Shown in pieces: positions 61,467 through 64,000 of a stretch of DNA of 64,000 bases. The position numbers and the translations under genes were made by a program. The notes below the pieces were generated by a model. That model was not told where the DNA came from and ran no database searches. It worked only from the letters and a program-made list of their open reading frames with translations. The stretch's first letter is position 1; each line of letters begins with the position of its first letter. The stretch spans positions 62,001 to 126,000 of the forward strand of contig DASXVO010000028.1 in assembly GCA_036504215.1 (NCBI GenBank), written 5' to 3'. The DNA comes from Vicinamibacterales bacterium (GTDB lineage Bacteria > Acidobacteriota > Vicinamibacteria > Vicinamibacterales > Fen-181).

Positions 61467-62986
61467 CGAATCGCCGTGATGCCGAGAGTGACTCCGGGTT
61501 GGCCGAATCCACACCGGAGGACGTGAGCCAAGCCGTGCGCGCCGCCCACGACGCGTTTCCCGCCCTCGCGTCCGCCGGGCCGGCGACTCGCGCGTCGCTC
61601 CTGCGGGGCATCGCGCGGGAGCTTCAGGCGCTCGGCGACGCGCTCCTCGACTCGGCCGCTGCCGAGACGGCCTTGCCGCTCCAGCGCCTGGTCGGCGAAC
61701 GAGCGCGAACCGTCGGGCAGTTGGAGATGTTCGCGGCCCTCGTGGAGGAAGGGTCCTGGGTGGACGCACGGATCGACACGGCCATTGCCGATCGACGTCC
61801 AACTCCAAAGCCCGATCTCCGCCGCCTGCTCGTGCCAATCGGCCCGGTGGCCGTCTTCGGCGCCAGCAACTTCCCTCTTGCTTTTTGCGCCGCGGGGGGA
61901 GATACCGCGTCGGCGCTCGCGTCGGGTTGTCCGGTCGTCATGAAGCCGCATCCCGCGCACGCCCGCACGGCGGACATGGCCGTCGCGGCCGTGTGCCGCG
62001 CAGTAGCGGCCGTAGGCCTGCCCCGCGGCGTCTTCACTGCCGTTCACGGCGAGAGCCATGAAGTCGGCCTGTCCCTGGTCAGGCACCCACTCGTTCGCGC
62101 CGTCGCATTCACCGGTTCGCTTCGTGGGGGGCGAGCACTGTTCGACCTGGCGGCATCACGTCCCGACCCTATCTCGGTCTTCGCCGAGATGGGCAGCCTG
62201 AACCCGGTGTTCCTGCTGGCTTCGGCGCTCGAAGGCCACGCCGAGGAACTGGCTGAGGCATTTGCCGCGTCCATGACACTCGGCGTCGGTCAATTCTGCA
62301 CGAAGCCCGGCGTTGTCGTTGCCGTGCGGGGCCCGGCGTTCGAGCGATTCGCGCAACGTCTCGCGGACGAGATCTCATCAGTGGCGCCCGGCCGGATGCT
62401 CTCCCCCGCCTTGGCCTCGAGCTATCGCGCGGCGGTCGACCGTGTGCGCGCGCGGTGCGACGTGCTGGTCGCCGGTCGGTCGAGTGGTACTGGCGCGACT
62501 TCCGAGGGCCACGCGGTTGTCCTCCGGACCACGATGACCCGGTTCGTCGAGGACGAGTGCTTGCGAAGCGAGATGTTCGGACCAGCGGCGCTCGTGGTCG
62601 AGGCGGAGGACGATGGAGAACTCGAAGAACTCGCGCTGGCGTTACCCGGGCAACTCACCGCGACAATCCACGCCAGCGATCAGGAACTGGCAGCCAAATC
62701 GGCGTTGGTGAGCACGCTCCAGCAGAAGGCTGGGCGCCTGGTGTTCAACGGTTTCCCAACCGGCCTCGAGGTGTGTCCATCGACAGAGCACGGGGGACCG
62801 TATCCTGCGACCACCGACGCGCGATCGACCTCGGTCGGCACCGACGCGATCCTCCGGTTCGCCCGGCCGGTCTGCTACCAGTCGTTCCCGCAAGCGGTGC
62901 TGCCGGTCGAACTGCGCGACAGGAACTACCGAGGGATTTGGCGGACCTTGAACGGCGCGCTGACGCGTGCCGACGTGGAGCGGTGA
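61463..62986 (+). CDS. Aldehyde dehydrogenase, 2-ketoglutarate-semialdehyde type
   Basis: The 507-residue NAD(P)-dependent dehydrogenase has catalytic Cys C279 in GVGQFCTKPG and Glu E242 in FAEMGSLNPVF, with GPVAVFGASNFPLAF, VVMKPHPAH and AFTGSLRGG around the cofactor site. This arrangement is typical of alpha-ketoglutaric-semialdehyde dehydrogenases, which act at the end of pentose or hydroxyproline catabolism. The other pathway genes are not nearby, so the substrate remains an inference. The start overlaps the LOG gene stop by four bases. Confidence 0.88.
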   Translation: MTNRRDAESDSGLAESTPEDVSQAVRAAHDAFPALASAGPATRASLLRGIARELQALGDALLDSAAAETALPLQRLVGERARTVGQLEMFAALVEEGSWVDARIDTAIADRRPTPKPDLRRLLVPIGPVAVFGASNFPLAFCAAGGDTASALASGCPVVMKPHPAHARTADMAVAAVCRAVAAVGLPRGVFTAVHGESHEVGLSLVRHPLVRAVAFTGSLRGGRALFDLAASRPDPISVFAEMGSLNPVFLLASALEGHAEELAEAFAASMTLGVGQFCTKPGVVVAVRGPAFERFAQRLADEISSVAPGRMLSPALASSYRAAVDRVRARCDVLVAGRSSGTGATSEGHAVVLRTTMTRFVEDECLRSEMFGPAALVVEAEDDGELEELALALPGQLTATIHASDQELAAKSALVSTLQQKAGRLVFNGFPTGLEVCPSTEHGGPYPATTDARSTSVGTDAILRFARPVCYQSFPQAVLPVELRDRNYRGIWRTLNGALTRADVER

Positions 62987-62996
62987 GCCAGGACGC

Positions 62997-63026
62997 TCGA
63001 CTTTGGACTCTCGAGTTCGGTATAAT
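62997..63026 (+). promoter_or_regulatory. tRNA-Phe promoter
   Basis: TATAAT (63021-63026) is a perfect -10 box. TCGACT (62997-63002) 18 bases upstream is the best -35. The -35 region lies in a CTCGACTTTGGACTCTCGAG microsatellite-like stretch. Transcription would begin near 63033, about 28 bases before the tRNA. Confidence 0.7.
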
Positions 63027-63060
63027 CTCGGTTCCGCTGAGCGTTGCTCTTCCTCTCCGT

Positions 63061-63136
63061 GGCGAGGTAGCTCAGTTGGTAGAGCATACGACTGAAAATC
63101 GTAGTGTCGCCAGTTCGATTCTGGCCCTCGCCACCA
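63061..63136 (+). tRNA. tRNA-Phe (GAA anticodon), CCA encoded
   Basis: GGCGAGG (63061-63067) pairs with CCTCGCC (63126-63132) for the acceptor stem. The D arm is GCTC with GAGC, the anticodon stem TACGA with TCGTA encloses CTGAAAA with anticodon GAA, and the T arm is GCCAG with CTGGC around TTCGATT. A73 and the genomic CCA complete the 76-base gene. It is a typical single-copy-looking phenylalanine tRNA with no intron. Confidence 0.97.
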
Positions 63137-63180
63137 CCTTCCTCCTTCCTCCTTCATCCTTCCTCCTTCATCCTTCGTAT
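63137..63180. repeat. Pyrimidine-rich CCTTC tandem repeat
   Basis: CTTCCTCCTTCCTCCTTCAT and CCTTCCTCCTTCATCCTTC follow the tRNA directly. It is a degenerate tandem repeat of CCTCCTTCAT-like units that provides the last three codons and stop of the leftward gene at 63168. Confidence 0.75.
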
Positions 63181-63998
63181 TTGGTGCTGCTCGGCGCCTG
63201 GTTCTCCCAGAGCGCGCGCCACAACGGGAGTAGACCCGTGATGACGCGGTCAATCGTGCGGACGAGCTCCACGGGATCGGCGAGGACAGCGGCATCCTCC
63301 GGTTGATCGGGCGTCAGCCACTTGCCAAAGAAGATCAACTCGCCACAGCCGGGGTCGGCATGCAGGAGCGCCTCGACTCCCTGCGGTACATCCTTGGGGT
63401 CTGGTCGCGGGCTGCCGTCGAGGCCCTGGAGACGGCCCTCCTCCTTGATCATCCAGCCGGAGTACAGGCTCCCACGGGGCGACGACAACAGCGATTGAAA
63501 ATGGCGGAAGTGCGCGCGCACGCGCACCAGACCTGCCGCGCGGTCGGCATCGTGGCCGCGGTCGTTCAGGTTGAAGCCAACGCCAACGCGAAGCCAATCA
63601 TCGCCGTGCCGGCTCCCGCCGAACATCCCGATATTGAACTGCGGCTCCCATCGTCCCCCATGGCTGAACGCGAACCAGTGGCCATGTTGCGCGTGCACAT
63701 CGCTGCGACTCACGCGGAACAACTGCTTGTGTCCCGCCTCGCGCACCGACGCCGCCTCGACGGCGGAGCCCAGGGTATTCACGCGTCGGAGCAGGTCCTG
63801 CACGCGAGGGCCGAAGCGCGCCGCGATGTCGCCCCGGGCGCAGAGGCACAACTCGGTGAAGGCTCGCTTCTCGAAGCCGGCGAAGCTCAGAGGAACTGGC
63901 TCGGCCGGCGCTGCCGCCGGGGCGGTCGCGGCTCGCACCGGCCGCGGCTCCGTGTCTTTAGCCACGCGCGGCGCACGCCGCACGCGCGTCGGCGTCAC
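63168..63998 (-). CDS. Unrecognised protein, possibly truncated by the window edge
   Basis: The 276-residue frame reads from GTG at 63998 and may begin further upstream outside the window. The N-terminal 35 residues are rich in Arg, Ala and Pro. The core contains LCLCARGDIAARFGPRVQDLL, HGHWFAFSHGGRWEPQFNIG and a C-terminal VRTIDRVITGLLPLWRALW segment. I recognise no family and no catalytic motif. The stop falls in the pyrimidine-rich repeat after tRNA-Phe, so the C-terminal residues may be a repeat-derived extension. Confidence 0.5.
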   Translation of the reverse strand: MTPTRVRRAPRVAKDTEPRPVRAATAPAAAPAEPVPLSFAGFEKRAFTELCLCARGDIAARFGPRVQDLLRRVNTLGSAVEAASVREAGHKQLFRVSRSDVHAQHGHWFAFSHGGRWEPQFNIGMFGGSRHGDDWLRVGVGFNLNDRGHDADRAAGLVRVRAHFRHFQSLLSSPRGSLYSGWMIKEEGRLQGLDGSPRPDPKDVPQGVEALLHADPGCGELIFFGKWLTPDQPEDAAVLADPVELVRTIDRVITGLLPLWRALWENQAPSSTKYEG

Positions 63999-64000
63999 CT

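Overview
The window is one stretch of a GC-rich (roughly two-thirds G+C by eye) Gram-negative bacterial chromosome. Outer-membrane barrels, a lipoprotein, type IV pilus-like genes, a cytochrome c maturation cluster and sigma-54 machinery all occur together. Gene style, the DapF variant, the expanded RNase P RNA and short degenerate intergenic repeats suggest an Acidobacteriota member, perhaps Vicinamibacteria. That placement is inference; no 16S gene is present. There is no prophage, insertion sequence, CRISPR array or integrase, so this is core chromosome with a few accessory patches.

Layout. 0-2.2 kb: the start of a NAD(P)H-hydrate repair gene, then a class IV transaminase overlapping an Asp/Glu racemase-family gene. 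2.2-6.6 kb: a complete glycine cleavage operon gcvT-gcvH-gcvPA-gcvPB. 6.7-12.8 kb: small envelope proteins, a sigma-54-type regulator without a GAFTGA loop, a PilZ protein, a pseudopilin, a ComEA-like protein and an AlgE-like barrel. 12.8-19.3 kb: sugar-nucleotide epimerase, RNase P RNA, an NtrC-type response regulator coupled to an HtrA protease, and ligA. 19.3-27.5 kb: polyprenyl synthase, tatD, metG, larC, radC, a lipoprotein, a DapF homologue with Ser/Ser in place of the catalytic Cys pair, and a methyltransferase. 27.5-36.2 kb: glpD, a membrane barrel, and a seven-gene leftward run combining glycan-assembly genes with ttcA and dtd.

36.4-45.7 kb is an envelope/glycolipid region: an EF-hand protein behind a near-consensus sigma-54 promoter, two flippase-like YbhN proteins, two PMT-like membrane proteins, a radical SAM enzyme overlapping one YbhN gene, a GT2 transferase and a DedA protein. 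45.7-50.5 kb: a barrel with its own sigma-54-like promoter, suhB overlapping an RsbW-like kinase, aroA-aroK, and a phosphodiesterase.

50.5-58.0 kb is a cytochrome c maturation operon (ccmE, ccmF-ccmH fusion, a large fused membrane protein, ccmA, ccmB, ccmC, ccmD-like, small membrane peptide). Its CcmE has CxxxY instead of HxxxY and its CcmF is fused to a CcmH-like domain, making it an unusual System I variant. 58-64 kb: maf, a DciA-like gene, a YdjM-like membrane protein carrying a collagen-like minisatellite, recA, a LOG-family gene, a ketoglutarate-semialdehyde-type dehydrogenase, tRNA-Phe and an unrecognised gene at the edge.

A recurring signal is a good -10 box ending about 5-8 bases before a start codon with no room for a ribosome binding site (aroA, htrA, radC/lipoprotein, a methyltransferase, possibly nnr). 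This suggests frequent leaderless transcription. Three sites match the sigma-54 -24/-12 pattern, and two enhancer-binding proteins lie in the same window.
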